This document shows, piece after piece, positions 1 through 10,150 of a stretch of 51,552 nt of DNA. The stretch is from Myroides odoratus. Lineage in GTDB: Bacteria; Bacteroidota; Bacteroidia; Flavobacteriales; Flavobacteriaceae. How positions within the stretch are numbered: the stretch's first letter is position 1; each line of letters opens with the position of its first letter. Below the pieces are notes generated by a model that saw nothing but the letters and a program-made list of their open reading frames with translations, was not told the origin of the DNA and searched no databases. Where the stretch lies: positions 1-51,552 of the forward strand of contig NZ_LROZ01000024.1 of the NCBI RefSeq assembly GCF_001549985.1, given 5' to 3'. Both the position numbers and the translations under genes were made by a program.

Positions 1-1
1 A

Positions 2-3000
2 CTTTTTCCTGAATTGCGGATTAGTACGCATAAAAAGTATTATGCGAATGCGGTTGATAAACTCATTGCGACTATTGAAGACACTCAATTTGTCGAAGGA
101 CCTTCTCCTTTTAAAACGTGTAAGCACAAAAAAGGGTACGATAAAAGCTGTCTGTATCAACCTCTTGGTTTTTGGAAGGTCGAAGCCAATGCGCATTTTC
201 CTTCTCTTGGAGAACGGGATATCTTAACTGAAACAGGTACGCTACAATGTGTAATAGGCGGTATAATCTCCATTCATCACCATGGTCAAGTTATTACGGC
301 GGAGGAAGACCAAGAGCAACAAGAAACAGAAACAGCAGAAGAAGAAAACACTTGTGATGATTTAATTGAAGAAAAAGTTGGTGAAGCTAGTAGTCTTCAA
401 ACGCTCCGCTATGTTTCCAATGTCGATAGTATAACGTTAGTGAATTTAGACGAACTCCATTGGGGTGCGCTTAGTCCAGAAAATCCTCGTGCTTTGCGTG
501 TGGGCCTTGGAGAAGAAATGATATTTAGAGCGAGTACACCTTTAGGAGAAGACAAGCAGTACATCAGCTGGAGCGTCACACAGTCTTGTGGTGATTCGAG
601 CCTTTTCGAAGCAGGAAAAACGGGTCAGACTTTTCACGTTCAAACAACGGCAGAAAACGTCAATTACCAAGCACATCCCACCACCCATCGTGCTTTTAGC
701 TGGGAACCTACTCAGACGGGTGTTTATCTTATATCTGCTGCACGAACGCCAAAAGAAGAGGCGACAAAAACATATTACGGCACTTTTTACTACTATATCG
801 AAGTGGTCAATCAGGCCGTTCTTACCTTGTTGGAATTGAATCAACCCCCAACATTAACGCGCGTTGTTGGAGATCAAGTAAAGATTACACTGCATAGTAC
901 CATTCGCTTGTCACAGGAACGAGTCGATCAACTGCGAATCAAAGTTCGCGTAAAAGAAGGAGATTCACATACCCAAACCGCTGTTGTTTTCTGCTCAGCA
1001 GGTAAGCATCCATTTACTCAAGTCGGTACTGTCATTCAAGCAGTGTATACCTGCACCAATACCCATACCTATCAAGTGGAGGTTTGGGAAAATTCAAAGC
1101 GCAGCTTTGCAATCCCGCCTCAATATTTTCAGATATACGCCAATGCAGTACTCTCGATTTCTCCACAGGTAGAACGGATTCGCTTTGGTAGTCGGATTAC
1201 ATTTACAGCTGAGCTTCAAAACAAGCAAACTATCAATCCAACACAGGTTAAATGGTTGATACAATCTCCAGGTAGTAAGCAATTTCAACAGCATTTTATA
1301 CGTCATACAACAGTGACTCTAGATTTTACTGCGGAAGGTACCTATGTTATTGCGTGTGTATATGGCAATTTTTGGACAGGAAAAGACAAAGCGACACAAA
1401 CCATTCAAGTCATGGCTAATCAACTCGAACAGTTGACACTAAGCCCAAGCCATGCCTCTTCGACAACTGTTCAAAAGACTCAAAACCAAGTTTATCGAGT
1501 TTACCGTCAAGCTATTGTGACGCTTACTTTGGAAACAACTTTAGGGTATCAATCTCCAACAGCAGATGTATATGTGGAAGCTCATGAGTTACACCAACCA
1601 AATGTGTTTCAACGATTGCTTCACTATGTGTTCCCTGAAAAAGAAAATCAACCAGCTTCTATTATTCACGCCAATGTTGACGGTGAAATACGCTATATGC
1701 TAACTTATGTCAAAGGGCCTAAAAAGCAGGCGGGTTTTGACTTGTCTATGTATTATGCCAATCCAAAACTTCAACAAGCCATTCAGCGCGATTTGAAGGA
1801 ACTGCAAGCAACTGAATCAGCAGATACGCTTGCCAATCAATCCTTAGAAGCGATTGAAATCTATCCTATTCACACCCAAACCGAGGGTATTGTATTGCAG
1901 TCTAACCTAGCTACGCTGGATCTTCAATTGGAAGAAGTTGGTTTGTACCGCTTGGAGGTGCTATTCAATAACCAAACGTATACTCATGAAATTGAGTGTA
2001 TAGAAGGAAAAGTGAACCGCTGGGAATTTGTCAATGCGTTGGATCAACATCAGCCTACTTTAAGTTTCAATGAAGACTTTGCTATTGCATTGGAAATTAC
2101 AGGTTTTGAGGATCAATCAGCGACAATTTGTTATTGGTATGATTCTCGCAATCGAGAACGAGATGTATTAGAATTGTTTCGCGATACGGTTGATTTTGAC
2201 AGCCAAGGGAAAGGTACGCATGTGGTAAAAAGCTTCTCTGATTTTTGGAAGACTTTCGCTTGTCAGGTTCCAGAAGGTCAAGGGGAAGAATACGCGATCT
2301 TTTTTACCCTTTCAGAAGAAATTGGACTATCGAATGTCAAAAGGGAATTATTCGATAAAAAGGAAGCCCTTTTTGGTCATGTTTTTCCAGTGGATACGGT
2401 GAATACTTATGCGTATATTCTGAAGAAATACCGTATTGAAGCCTATTTTAACACGGCTAATCACCGCCGTTTGATTCGCCCCATACTGTACAAAGAACCC
2501 ATTGAAATTGAAGTAGTACGCATACTGGGGCGCTATGATCAGGATGAAATCTTACCTGATACCTTGACGGTAACCCTATATGAAAATACCAATCAAAGCT
2601 TTTTAAAGTTGGAATTTAAAGATCGAAAGGCTACCTCATTTTCTCTTGCTTTTCCCAAAGGGCAACATACAATTTATCATCCCTTAGATACGGGGGATGA
2701 ATTGATCTACAAAGGGAATACTCATAAAAAAGACAAGGGATTGGCAAGTACCCCTCGTGTGTTTTATTTAGGAATTAGCTATGAAGCCAAAACCAAAGGA
2801 CCGTTGTATAACCAAAACCCATATACCGTAAAGAAAACAGCTGTGGAGGTATTATTTCCTAAAGGATATGAGCGAAATCGAGCTAATGATCACTTACTGA
2901 TGCAGCCCTTTCAACCGGAAATAGAAGAAGGATTGCCTCGTACAGAGGCTCAAAAACGAGCGAAAGAAAATCTTCTTCGCCTAGCGACCTATCACAAGGA

Positions 3001-4591
3001 CAATAAATTGGGCTACCTCTACCTGCATCAGCTTAAACTGGTTGAAAAATTTGTGTTTAGCCAAACTTTTAAGGAACACAGTATACCAATTGTCGTGGAG
3101 CGTAGACCGCAGGATAAAAAGGAGGTTGTACCTGATTCCCATTCCGATTGTCCAAGATGTAAGGCTCCTGTAACAAGCGCCCAATTGCTCCAGATATTTC
3201 CAGGATCAGATGCAGCTGTCCTGGAAGCCATTGCAAAAGCCTATACTGATTATATGACGGTTTTTGAAATGAATACTTGTTGGAATAAAGCGCATTTTTT
3301 TGCACAAGTTTTTGCAGAATCAGGAAGCCCCTTGAAAATTAGAAAAGAGAATCTAGACTATTCTGCTTTACTATTGGAAACGGGTAATGAAAGGAGAAGG
3401 GGAAATACATGGGTGAAAGGAGATACCGTTAATCAAATTGGAGGATATTATACGGATGGAAACTATCGCTCTCAACCTGTGCGATTAAACAATTTTTTTC
3501 AAAATAAGCAGAATGCTAACAAGTATGGAAGAAAAGATTTAAATGCTCCTAATGACAGGGGTATACAAGCTGCAAACCAAAGAATGATTGCCGACTTGGT
3601 TTATGGAGGAAGATTTGGAAATGATAAAAATGAGCCAGGAGGTGAAGGCTGGAAATTTAGAGGACGAGGCTATATTCAGATTACGTTTAGAGCCAGTTAT
3701 GAACAAGCAAATAAGTATACGACAAAACTATTGGGTGTGGAGGTATTAACAGAGGAAGGTGCGGATAAAGTAGGAATAGATCCTCAAGTGGCTATGGTGG
3801 CTAGTATGGCCTATTGGGCTTGGAGGGATAAAAAAGCGAATCACTATAGTAATTTAGAATGGAATGTTGATGAGGTGTCAAAAAAAATAGGAAACAATGT
3901 TGCTTATGCAGAGAAGGAAAAGATTTTTAAAGATAAGACGTCTAAGGTGTTTCAGATTGATACTTGTGGCTTTACCTACTTTCCCGATTATGGAGATGGC
4001 GTATTGGAAATGATGAAACGGTATGTAGAAGAAGGATGGACCTATAGTCAACGAGGCTCTCGGAAAGGAATAAAGTACAAAGATATTTTTGAAGTTGATT
4101 GTTCTGAAGTTGTAGCCTTGTATCTCTACCATTTAGGCGTCGTTCAAGAACCCATACAATTACATACCGGTGTGATGACTACAGAAAAAGATTTTCAAAA
4201 GGCTATCGGTAATACCAATATTGAACATGTTGTAGGAAGTGAAAAAGCAGATTTTATTCCAGAACGAGGGGATATATTCGTGTGGAGCGGTCTTAATAAA
4301 AAAACAGGTCAAGTTCGGGGACATACAGGAATTGTATATAAGCATAATCAAAAAGATGATTTAGTGATAATATTAGAAGCCATAGATGCATTAGGAAGCG
4401 GCGATGAAGATACACACTTAAGAAATGCTATAGGAATATATGATAACAGTAAAATAACAAAAATTAAGGAATCTAAAATACACACAAAAAAAACAAGAGT
4501 AGCTTACTACAAACGCACTGGAGGAGCTCTTAGTTCACATGACAGTTGGTTTGGATATTTTAGACCTATTAACTACACCAAAACATTATAA
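2..4591 (+). CDS. PAAR-like (DUF4280-type) multidomain cell-wall hydrolase, probable T6SS effector, 5' truncated
   Basis: The frame is open from the first bases, so the true start lies upstream and at least 1529 residues are visible. Near the visible N-terminus (about nt 115-290) a Cys-containing stretch ends in TETGTLQCVIGGIISIHHHG, which resembles the end of PAAR-like DUF4280 domains that cap type VI secretion spikes. A long middle region (about nt 400-3100) is rich in beta-strand patterns resembling Ig-like modules. From about nt 3200 comes a GH19 chitinase/lysozyme-like domain, with AQVFAESG placing the likely catalytic Glu at 3317-3319 and WKFRGRGYIQIT at 3650-3685. The last 170 codons look like an NlpC/P60 or CHAP amidase, with DCSEV (Cys at 4100-4102) and GHTG (His at 4322-4324). 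Expected role: delivered peptidoglycan hydrolase acting in the periplasm of a rival. The hydrolase domains are clear; the DUF4280 call and delivery by T6SS are inference, since no T6SS structural gene is in the window. Confidence 0.7.
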   Translation, partial: LFPELRISTHKKYYANAVDKLIATIEDTQFVEGPSPFKTCKHKKGYDKSCLYQPLGFWKVEANAHFPSLGERDILTETGTLQCVIGGIISIHHHGQVITAEEDQEQQETETAEEENTCDDLIEEKVGEASSLQTLRYVSNVDSITLVNLDELHWGALSPENPRALRVGLGEEMIFRASTPLGEDKQYISWSVTQSCGDSSLFEAGKTGQTFHVQTTAENVNYQAHPTTHRAFSWEPTQTGVYLISAARTPKEEATKTYYGTFYYYIEVVNQAVLTLLELNQPPTLTRVVGDQVKITLHSTIRLSQERVDQLRIKVRVKEGDSHTQTAVVFCSAGKHPFTQVGTVIQAVYTCTNTHTYQVEVWENSKRSFAIPPQYFQIYANAVLSISPQVERIRFGSRITFTAELQNKQTINPTQVKWLIQSPGSKQFQQHFIRHTTVTLDFTAEGTYVIACVYGNFWTGKDKATQTIQVMANQLEQLTLSPSHASSTTVQKTQNQVYRVYRQAIVTLTLETTLGYQSPTADVYVEAHELHQPNVFQRLLHYVFPEKENQPASIIHANVDGEIRYMLTYVKGPKKQAGFDLSMYYANPKLQQAIQRDLKELQATESADTLANQSLEAIEIYPIHTQTEGIVLQSNLATLDLQLEEVGLYRLEVLFNNQTYTHEIECIEGKVNRWEFVNALDQHQPTLSFNEDFAIALEITGFEDQSATICYWYDSRNRERDVLELFRDTVDFDSQGKGTHVVKSFSDFWKTFACQVPEGQGEEYAIFFTLSEEIGLSNVKRELFDKKEALFGHVFPVDTVNTYAYILKKYRIEAYFNTANHRRLIRPILYKEPIEIEVVRILGRYDQDEILPDTLTVTLYENTNQSFLKLEFKDRKATSFSLAFPKGQHTIYHPLDTGDELIYKGNTHKKDKGLASTPRVFYLGISYEAKTKGPLYNQNPYTVKKTAVEVLFPKGYERNRANDHLLMQPFQPEIEEGLPRTEAQKRAKENLLRLATYHKDNKLGYLYLHQLKLVEKFVFSQTFKEHSIPIVVERRPQDKKEVVPDSHSDCPRCKAPVTSAQLLQIFPGSDAAVLEAIAKAYTDYMTVFEMNTCWNKAHFFAQVFAESGSPLKIRKENLDYSALLLETGNERRRGNTWVKGDTVNQIGGYYTDGNYRSQPVRLNNFFQNKQNANKYGRKDLNAPNDRGIQAANQRMIADLVYGGRFGNDKNEPGGEGWKFRGRGYIQITFRASYEQANKYTTKLLGVEVLTEEGADKVGIDPQVAMVASMAYWAWRDKKANHYSNLEWNVDEVSKKIGNNVAYAEKEKIFKDKTSKVFQIDTCGFTYFPDYGDGVLEMMKRYVEEGWTYSQRGSRKGIKYKDIFEVDCSEVVALYLYHLGVVQEPIQLHTGVMTTEKDFQKAIGNTNIEHVVGSEKADFIPERGDIFVWSGLNKKTGQVRGHTGIVYKHNQKDDLVIILEAIDALGSGDEDTHLRNAIGIYDNSKITKIKESKIHTKKTRVAYYKRTGGALSSHDSWFGYFRPINYTKTL

Positions 4592-4601
4592 TATTTTTAT
4601 T

Positions 4602-5837
4602 ATGAAATACAGAATTCTACCTATATGCCTACTTATTTGTTTTCTATCGCTTAATTGTCAAAAAAAAAATCAAGAACCAACAATACAAGAACAAATATTA
4701 ACACAACCCAAAAGAGACTGGCAGCATATGCCTCAATATAAAGAAGAAGGAATTATGGAAGTTATGGAAGGGCGAACGCAAGAAAATCAAAAAGTACTAG
4801 AAGGTATTTATGATCTCAATCTAGGGATGCCTGAAGGTCAGGAGTTTATTGAAGAAGATTATAGTATGGAGGAGATAAACTTGATGAATCACCTCTACTA
4901 TATGGGATTAAAATCTTTTGGATTTCAATTTCCAAGTGAAGAAGTTTTTGCTCAGCGAATTATGGAGATTTTTAACGTAGACATCTATACTGATTATTCA
5001 ACTAATCCCAGAATAAAAAAAATAGACAATTTTCTAATACTATTACCTAAAATATACAACCAAGATAAATATGATAAAGTTCCATTGCTTTATTTTACTT
5101 ATGGAAATTATATTTTCGATTTAGAACACCGGTATTTCTATAGTTTTAGCTATGATGATGTGGAGAGATATTTAGATGATTATGATAAAAAGTATTATGG
5201 ATTTAGAGTAAATTCTTATGATCTTGCATACAATAATTATATTTTTTATTCCAATCGAGCTGCACTAAATGAAGTCTATGATTTTTTACCTTATGAATTT
5301 GTGAAAGATATTGGCTATGAAGATTTCCCTCCAAATTATCCAGATGTTTACAAAAGAATTCAAATCAAATGCATGGATGAATACAAAAAAATGAGCAAGC
5401 TTTCACGCGAGGGTTGGGATTACCGCATGTATGATCGTTTGTTTTTTTCTCGTGGGTTTGATGGAAAGCTGATTGTCAAGAAAAAAATGTTAGCTGCTGC
5501 TGTAGAATTAGCCAAAGAAGATGAAGCCTACATTCGAGTGCCTTTGGATTACTATTTTATTCAAATGACAACACCGTATATTCCCAACGAATATGCTGCT
5601 GATTACAGCGAAGTAGACAATTACTTTACCCAGCGAGAACCCTATTATACCCCTGAAGAGCGAGCTATGATTTGGGTGTATACGTCTCTTTTAGAACTAC
5701 ATGTTGCAGAAAAATTCGCTAGTACCATCGAATATGACTTTATTATTTTAGCACAGCAATACCCTGAATTGTATGAAGTTGCTCAAGAGCACAATTTCTT
5801 TGGAGAAGATATGTCAGAGGTGTTGAGGTATTTGTAA
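4602..5837 (+). CDS. Lipoprotein, candidate immunity protein for the upstream effector
   Basis: 411 residues, start ATG 4602, ten bases after the effector stop. The frame is open further upstream into the effector, but the ATG at 4602 gives a proper lipoprotein signal, MKYRILPICLLICFLSLNCQ, with Cys as the likely lipidated residue. The mature part is acidic and rich in Tyr, Asp and Glu, and I recognise no family in it. Position directly after a peptidoglycan hydrolase effector, co-directional, and export to the periplasm fit an immunity protein that blocks the hydrolase where it would act. The first two thirds are very AT-rich, like the 3' end of the effector, whereas the last 400 bases look more like the rest of the window. 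Function is inferred from context only. Confidence 0.6.
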   Translation: MKYRILPICLLICFLSLNCQKKNQEPTIQEQILTQPKRDWQHMPQYKEEGIMEVMEGRTQENQKVLEGIYDLNLGMPEGQEFIEEDYSMEEINLMNHLYYMGLKSFGFQFPSEEVFAQRIMEIFNVDIYTDYSTNPRIKKIDNFLILLPKIYNQDKYDKVPLLYFTYGNYIFDLEHRYFYSFSYDDVERYLDDYDKKYYGFRVNSYDLAYNNYIFYSNRAALNEVYDFLPYEFVKDIGYEDFPPNYPDVYKRIQIKCMDEYKKMSKLSREGWDYRMYDRLFFSRGFDGKLIVKKKMLAAAVELAKEDEAYIRVPLDYYFIQMTTPYIPNEYAADYSEVDNYFTQREPYYTPEERAMIWVYTSLLELHVAEKFASTIEYDFIILAQQYPELYEVAQEHNFFGEDMSEVLRYL

Positions 5838-5905
5838 ACAGAGCATGGTACGTGGTCTTATTATACAGTCATAAAATAGAACTAGTGAAACCTATATACC
5901 ATAAT

Positions 5906-5935
5906 AAAGGCAGTTGTGTTTTCACAACTGCCTTT
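5906..5935. terminator. Bidirectional terminator between the lipoprotein gene and the GDPD gene
   Basis: A perfect 13-bp stem (5906-5918 with 5923-5935) closes a TTTT loop. A-rich and T-rich flanks make it usable from both sides, and it sits between convergent genes. Confidence 0.8.
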
Positions 5936-5960
5936 ATCGTATAAAGCAAATAATTGAAAT

Positions 5961-6710
5961 TTAAATTCGTTCAGGGAAGTTGGTAATAATCCCATCAACC
6001 TTTAGCTTTTTCATGCGTTCAATGTCTTTAAGATCATTAACGGTCCACGGAAATATTTTTAGCTTTTCTTTTTTAATCAAAGCCGTGTTTTCCTCATTGA
6101 GCATTTTGTGATAGGGATTAATAGCTCTGGCTTGAATACTTAACGCAAATTCAATCGCATCTTCCGGTTTTTTTTCTGTTAATACGGCAAGGGGTAAATC
6201 GGCATCTAAGTCATATGCTATTTTTAACTCTTCCCATTTAAAACTAGAAAGAATAAAATCATCATAGGTCCATCCTCTTTGTAAGAAAGTGCGAATAAGA
6301 CGATGGGTATCTACTGCTGTATTGCTTCCTTTTAGTTCAATATTTAGTACGGCCTTTTTTCCTATAACTTCAATTACTTCCCCTAATGTTGGAATTTTGT
6401 ATTTACCTCCTACTAAAACATCTTCCAATTCTTCTAGGGTATAACTTTCAATATCCCCTTTCGCATTGGTGATGCGATCGAGTGTATCATCGTGAAAAAC
6501 GACAAGCTCTCCACTTTTTACTTTGAATACGTCAATCTCAATCATATCACAGTGTAAATCGATAGCTTTTACAATAGATTCCACCGTGTTTTCAGTAATA
6601 TGTCCCATAGCACCTCGGTGTCCAATACGCAGTATTTTTGATTCTTGTGCGATTGTGGTAGAGGTGATAACTGTACAAAGTATGGATAACAATGGCATTT
6701 TTAATTTCAT
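5961..6710 (-). CDS. Secreted glycerophosphodiester phosphodiesterase
   Basis: 249 residues. An N-terminal signal peptide ends near TIAQES, so the enzyme is exported. The GDPD family signature is present: HRG at residues 31-33, ENT at 40-42, EID at 58-60 and HDDTLDR from 73, which supply the metal ligands and catalytic His residues of the TIM barrel. The C-terminus FPWTVND...DGIITNFPE is also typical. The length fits a single catalytic domain. The enzyme hydrolyses glycerophosphodiesters to glycerol 3-phosphate and an alcohol, probably to scavenge phospholipid head groups. It stands alone, convergent with the lipoprotein gene upstream. Confidence 0.9.
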   Translation of the reverse strand: MKLKMPLLSILCTVITSTTIAQESKILRIGHRGAMGHITENTVESIVKAIDLHCDMIEIDVFKVKSGELVVFHDDTLDRITNAKGDIESYTLEELEDVLVGGKYKIPTLGEVIEVIGKKAVLNIELKGSNTAVDTHRLIRTFLQRGWTYDDFILSSFKWEELKIAYDLDADLPLAVLTEKKPEDAIEFALSIQARAINPYHKMLNEENTALIKKEKLKIFPWTVNDLKDIERMKKLKVDGIITNFPERI

Positions 6711-6850
6711 AGTTCAAGTATTGATTAGTGAAAAACAAAAATGTATCAATTCTAAGGAATAGCAATTATCTCTACATTATCTTATTGTAAATAAAAAAGT
6801 GATTGCATTTAAAATGATAAATTTTACCATTAATGTATTGAAAAAGAATG

Positions 6851-6889
6851 AAAAAAGAGAACTTTTTATTGAAAAAAGCTCTCTTTTTT
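6851..6889 (-). terminator. Terminator of the S41 protease gene
   Basis: Arms AAAAAAGAGAAC (6851-6862) and GCTCTCTTTTTT (6878-6889) pair with one mismatch. Read on the minus strand the hairpin overlaps the stop codon and is followed by a run of T. Confidence 0.6.
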
Positions 6890-9800
6890 TTATTTTAAAT
6901 CTTGTAAGATTTCTTGTACAGCGCGTTCTAGCTGTGGATCTTTCTCTTGCAGGCGATCCATAAAGGTGTTTTTGACATATATATCTGGAGCTACTCCTGT
7001 TTTTTCTAAATTATCCCCTTCCAAGGTGTAAGTTCCCCAAGAGGGTAAGCGATAAAAAGAATTGTCAACTAATGATTTACCAGAAGTGAAAATAATCCAA
7101 CGATAGGTTTCTTGACCAATGATTTTTCCCAATTTTAAAGCCTTAAAACCAGCTGCAGTCATTTCTGCATCACTAAGTGAAAACTCATTGATTAGCAGGA
7201 CAATCGGTTTTCCACTTGGACTAAAATTACTCTGCATTGTGAGTTTTCCTTCTCTATATTTCCATTGTAAATAAGGGCGTTGTGCCAAGAAATTGAGTAC
7301 TTTATCATGTACGTTTCCTCCTGTATTGAATCGAAGATCTAAGATGACACCTTCCTTGTGGTGTTCTTGCTCAACCATATCCAATAAGAAAGAATCTAAT
7401 TCCGTAGACCCCATATTTTTCATGTAACTATAGGCAATTCTGTTTGTACTCCATTCGTTAACACGTTGTTTATTTTGATAGATCCACTCGTCATACAATA
7501 AACTTTTCTGCGCAACAAATGAGATGGGATGTAGTTTTACTATAATTTCTTTTGCTCCGCGTAAGAAGGTTAATTCAATTTCCTCTTGGGTAGGGGCAAA
7601 CGTAAAATAAGCATCGCGGTTTTTTGTGGAATCTACTTTTTGCCCATTGACATGCGTCAGTATATCACCTTGCTGTAGCGTAATATCCTTCGTTGCTGCT
7701 GGGGATTTACGTAGTACACGCGCGACTTCATAAGGATTCAATGCAGAGAAAATGATTCCTGTTTCTACGGTATTGTATTGTAACCTCGTTTTTTCTTCTT
7801 CTCCCGTTGAGGTAAAGCCTAAGTGAGAAGAACCCAATTCACCTAACATATCATTGAGTAAGATACGAAGGTCGTTTCTACTATTTAGATAGGGAATATA
7901 GGATGCAAAATAGGTTTTTGTCGCCTCCCAATCTAGACCATGGAACGTTTCGTCATAGAAATTTTCTTCTACACCTGCCCAAGTTTCTTCAAACATTTGA
8001 CTAAATTCTTCCGCTAAGTTTTTAGTGAAGGAATAAGAAATATTGATTTTTTCAGGTGTACCTTTCTCTAAAGCAAATATGTAGAGGTTGTTGCCACTTA
8101 GTGCATAGAGTGTTTTGTCCTTTCGCTGAATCTGATTCACACTTTTATCCCATACTTTTTCTGTTTTAGCGTCTTCAAATTGCTCATAAATCTTGCGATA
8201 TAGCGTGTATTTTCCATTTTCTTGATTGGAAGAATAATAGACATATTCCTTTTTATCCTCTTGGAAGACAGTAGGCGTATTTTGATTGCCAAATTTGTCG
8301 CTCACCAATTCAATGCGATCTAGTATATCTTTTGTATTGATGCTAACTACAAGAGATGGTTTAGGTGATTCGGTTGCTTTTGTTTTCTTTTTTTTGCTCT
8401 CGTTTTTTTCTTCTTTTTTGACTGTAAATAATTGATCAAATTCATCTGATTTAAATGGTTCTGTATACCAATCCAAGGCTAGGCGATAAATACTAGCATT
8501 TTGCATACCCATTGGATAAGAAGGATTCAATCGATCACTAGTGAAATAAATGTATTTCCCAGACGGAGACCAAACAGGATTCGTTTCTGAAACTCCTGTA
8601 TTCGTCAAGTTAATGGTTTCATTTTTTTGGATGTTATGAATAAAAATATCATCCTCGAAATTGCGTTTTGCTGTAAAGAGCACATACGCTCCATCTGGAG
8701 AGAAGGATGGTGGTGCACTTTGGAAAGCCCATATTTCGTCTTTGATAATTGTTTTAGAAGTGAACGTTTGCAAATCAAGTAAGCGAATTTCATCTCGACC
8801 ACTCGTATAAACAGCCTGAGTCAACGCTTGATTAAAGGTCAAATCTCTATTATTACGCAAATCCTGTGTTAACTGTTCTGCTTTTCCTTTGCCGTTTGCT
8901 GCAATTTTAAACCAGTTTTGGTATCCCTTATGCGTTTGGCTAAATAAGAGTGTTTGGTTGTCTTTTAGCCATTTTACCTCCATCACTCGTTCTGTACCTG
9001 TTGTGATTGCTTGGATAAATTTACCTTCAATATCCGATACAAAAAGTACGCCTCGACTGACGAAAGCTAATTTTTTTCCATCAGGTGCAAGATCAAAGAA
9101 ACTGATATTGTCTTCTACTTTAAAGGTTTGTTCTTTCGCAATAGATTTATTTGTATTTAATGTAATATCAAGTGAGCGAACTTGATTTAGCTTGGTATCA
9201 AACACAAAAAGCTGGTAGTCTTTTTCAAAAATAACTTGACTTCCATCTGCAGATACAAAAGGTTTTTTGATGGATGAGGTGAACTCAGTTAAGGCTGTTT
9301 TCTTGCCATTTCTGAAGGTATACAAATTGTAATGTCCATTATTTTCATCCGAAATAAAGTAAATGTTACCTTGTCGATCGACAGTAGGATTAAAATCTTT
9401 TCCGTTGTAATCAGTATAGGATTTGAAACTTTGATTCGTTGGATTATACCCCAAAATATCAGGGTTATTTTCACCCTTATATCGTTTACGCATTACTTGA
9501 TTTGAGCTTTCAGTTGAATTGGTAAACAAGTATTCCCCAGCGGGTGTTTCAACTAAACCATTGGTATTATTGAAATAGTTGGTGAAGAGTGGGGTGGGAG
9601 TACCTCCATTTTTACTTATAGAAAAAGAAGCATAGTTGTTATACGCATTACTTGTAAAATAAATTGTTTCACTATCCCAGCTCCAGCTTTCCATTTCATC
9701 TGCGGCTTGGTGATAGGTTAACTGTTGAATTGGACCACCCGTTAAAGGCATCAGAAAAATATCCTTATTGCCATATTGATCTGAACTAAAAGCCAACCAT

Positions 9801-10027
9801 TTTCCATCTGGAGAAACACGAGGGTTAGTTTCATTACCTGGTAGAGCCGTGAGTCTTAAAGCTTCTCCACCTGATGTGGGCACTTGCCAAAGATCTCCAT
9901 CAAAACTAAAGTAGGTGGTTTTTCCATCTGGACTTAGCGAAGGTGTAGAGGTGAAGTGCACTTTATTTTGACCCCAGACCATGGAAGTCAAGGCTAAGGT
10001 TAGAAGAGAAATAGTCTGTTTCAGCAT
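6890..10027 (-). CDS. Tricorn-like S41 family serine protease with beta-propeller and PDZ domains
   Basis: 1045 residues with a signal peptide (MLKQTISLLTLALTSMVWGQ). The first 530 or so residues hold repeated TolB/WD40-like propeller blades with SPDGKW, SWDSETIYFTS, SPDGAYVLFTA and SPSGKYIYFTS. A Lys/Glu-rich linker follows near residue 550, then a second, shorter region. A PDZ-like segment (QQGDILTHVNGQKV) lies near residues 770-850. The C-terminus is an S41 peptidase domain with VILDLRFNTGG and NEFSLSDAE, placing the nucleophile Ser at about 952 followed by Asp 953, as in Tricorn (SDAE). Likely a periplasmic peptidase that degrades peptides or misfolded proteins. It is transcribed alone, between two hairpin terminators. 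Confidence 0.9.
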   Translation of the reverse strand: MLKQTISLLTLALTSMVWGQNKVHFTSTPSLSPDGKTTYFSFDGDLWQVPTSGGEALRLTALPGNETNPRVSPDGKWLAFSSDQYGNKDIFLMPLTGGPIQQLTYHQAADEMESWSWDSETIYFTSNAYNNYASFSISKNGGTPTPLFTNYFNNTNGLVETPAGEYLFTNSTESSNQVMRKRYKGENNPDILGYNPTNQSFKSYTDYNGKDFNPTVDRQGNIYFISDENNGHYNLYTFRNGKKTALTEFTSSIKKPFVSADGSQVIFEKDYQLFVFDTKLNQVRSLDITLNTNKSIAKEQTFKVEDNISFFDLAPDGKKLAFVSRGVLFVSDIEGKFIQAITTGTERVMEVKWLKDNQTLLFSQTHKGYQNWFKIAANGKGKAEQLTQDLRNNRDLTFNQALTQAVYTSGRDEIRLLDLQTFTSKTIIKDEIWAFQSAPPSFSPDGAYVLFTAKRNFEDDIFIHNIQKNETINLTNTGVSETNPVWSPSGKYIYFTSDRLNPSYPMGMQNASIYRLALDWYTEPFKSDEFDQLFTVKKEEKNESKKKKTKATESPKPSLVVSINTKDILDRIELVSDKFGNQNTPTVFQEDKKEYVYYSSNQENGKYTLYRKIYEQFEDAKTEKVWDKSVNQIQRKDKTLYALSGNNLYIFALEKGTPEKINISYSFTKNLAEEFSQMFEETWAGVEENFYDETFHGLDWEATKTYFASYIPYLNSRNDLRILLNDMLGELGSSHLGFTSTGEEEKTRLQYNTVETGIIFSALNPYEVARVLRKSPAATKDITLQQGDILTHVNGQKVDSTKNRDAYFTFAPTQEEIELTFLRGAKEIIVKLHPISFVAQKSLLYDEWIYQNKQRVNEWSTNRIAYSYMKNMGSTELDSFLLDMVEQEHHKEGVILDLRFNTGGNVHDKVLNFLAQRPYLQWKYREGKLTMQSNFSPSGKPIVLLINEFSLSDAEMTAAGFKALKLGKIIGQETYRWIIFTSGKSLVDNSFYRLPSWGTYTLEGDNLEKTGVAPDIYVKNTFMDRLQEKDPQLERAVQEILQDLK

Positions 10028-10150
10028 AATTCTATATTTTTCCTAAACTTAAAACTATTTTGTGCAACACCCAAGTGGTTTTGTGTGGTTTGTTTTTTGT
10101 GCTGTTTGTTCTTTAGTTATCTTCTCATTGTTGGAAGTTATGTTATGAAA

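Noticed and set aside
542..844. Frames of 83-100 codons on both strands inside the large effector gene
   Set aside because: They overlap a continuous domain-bearing frame and lack recognisable features.
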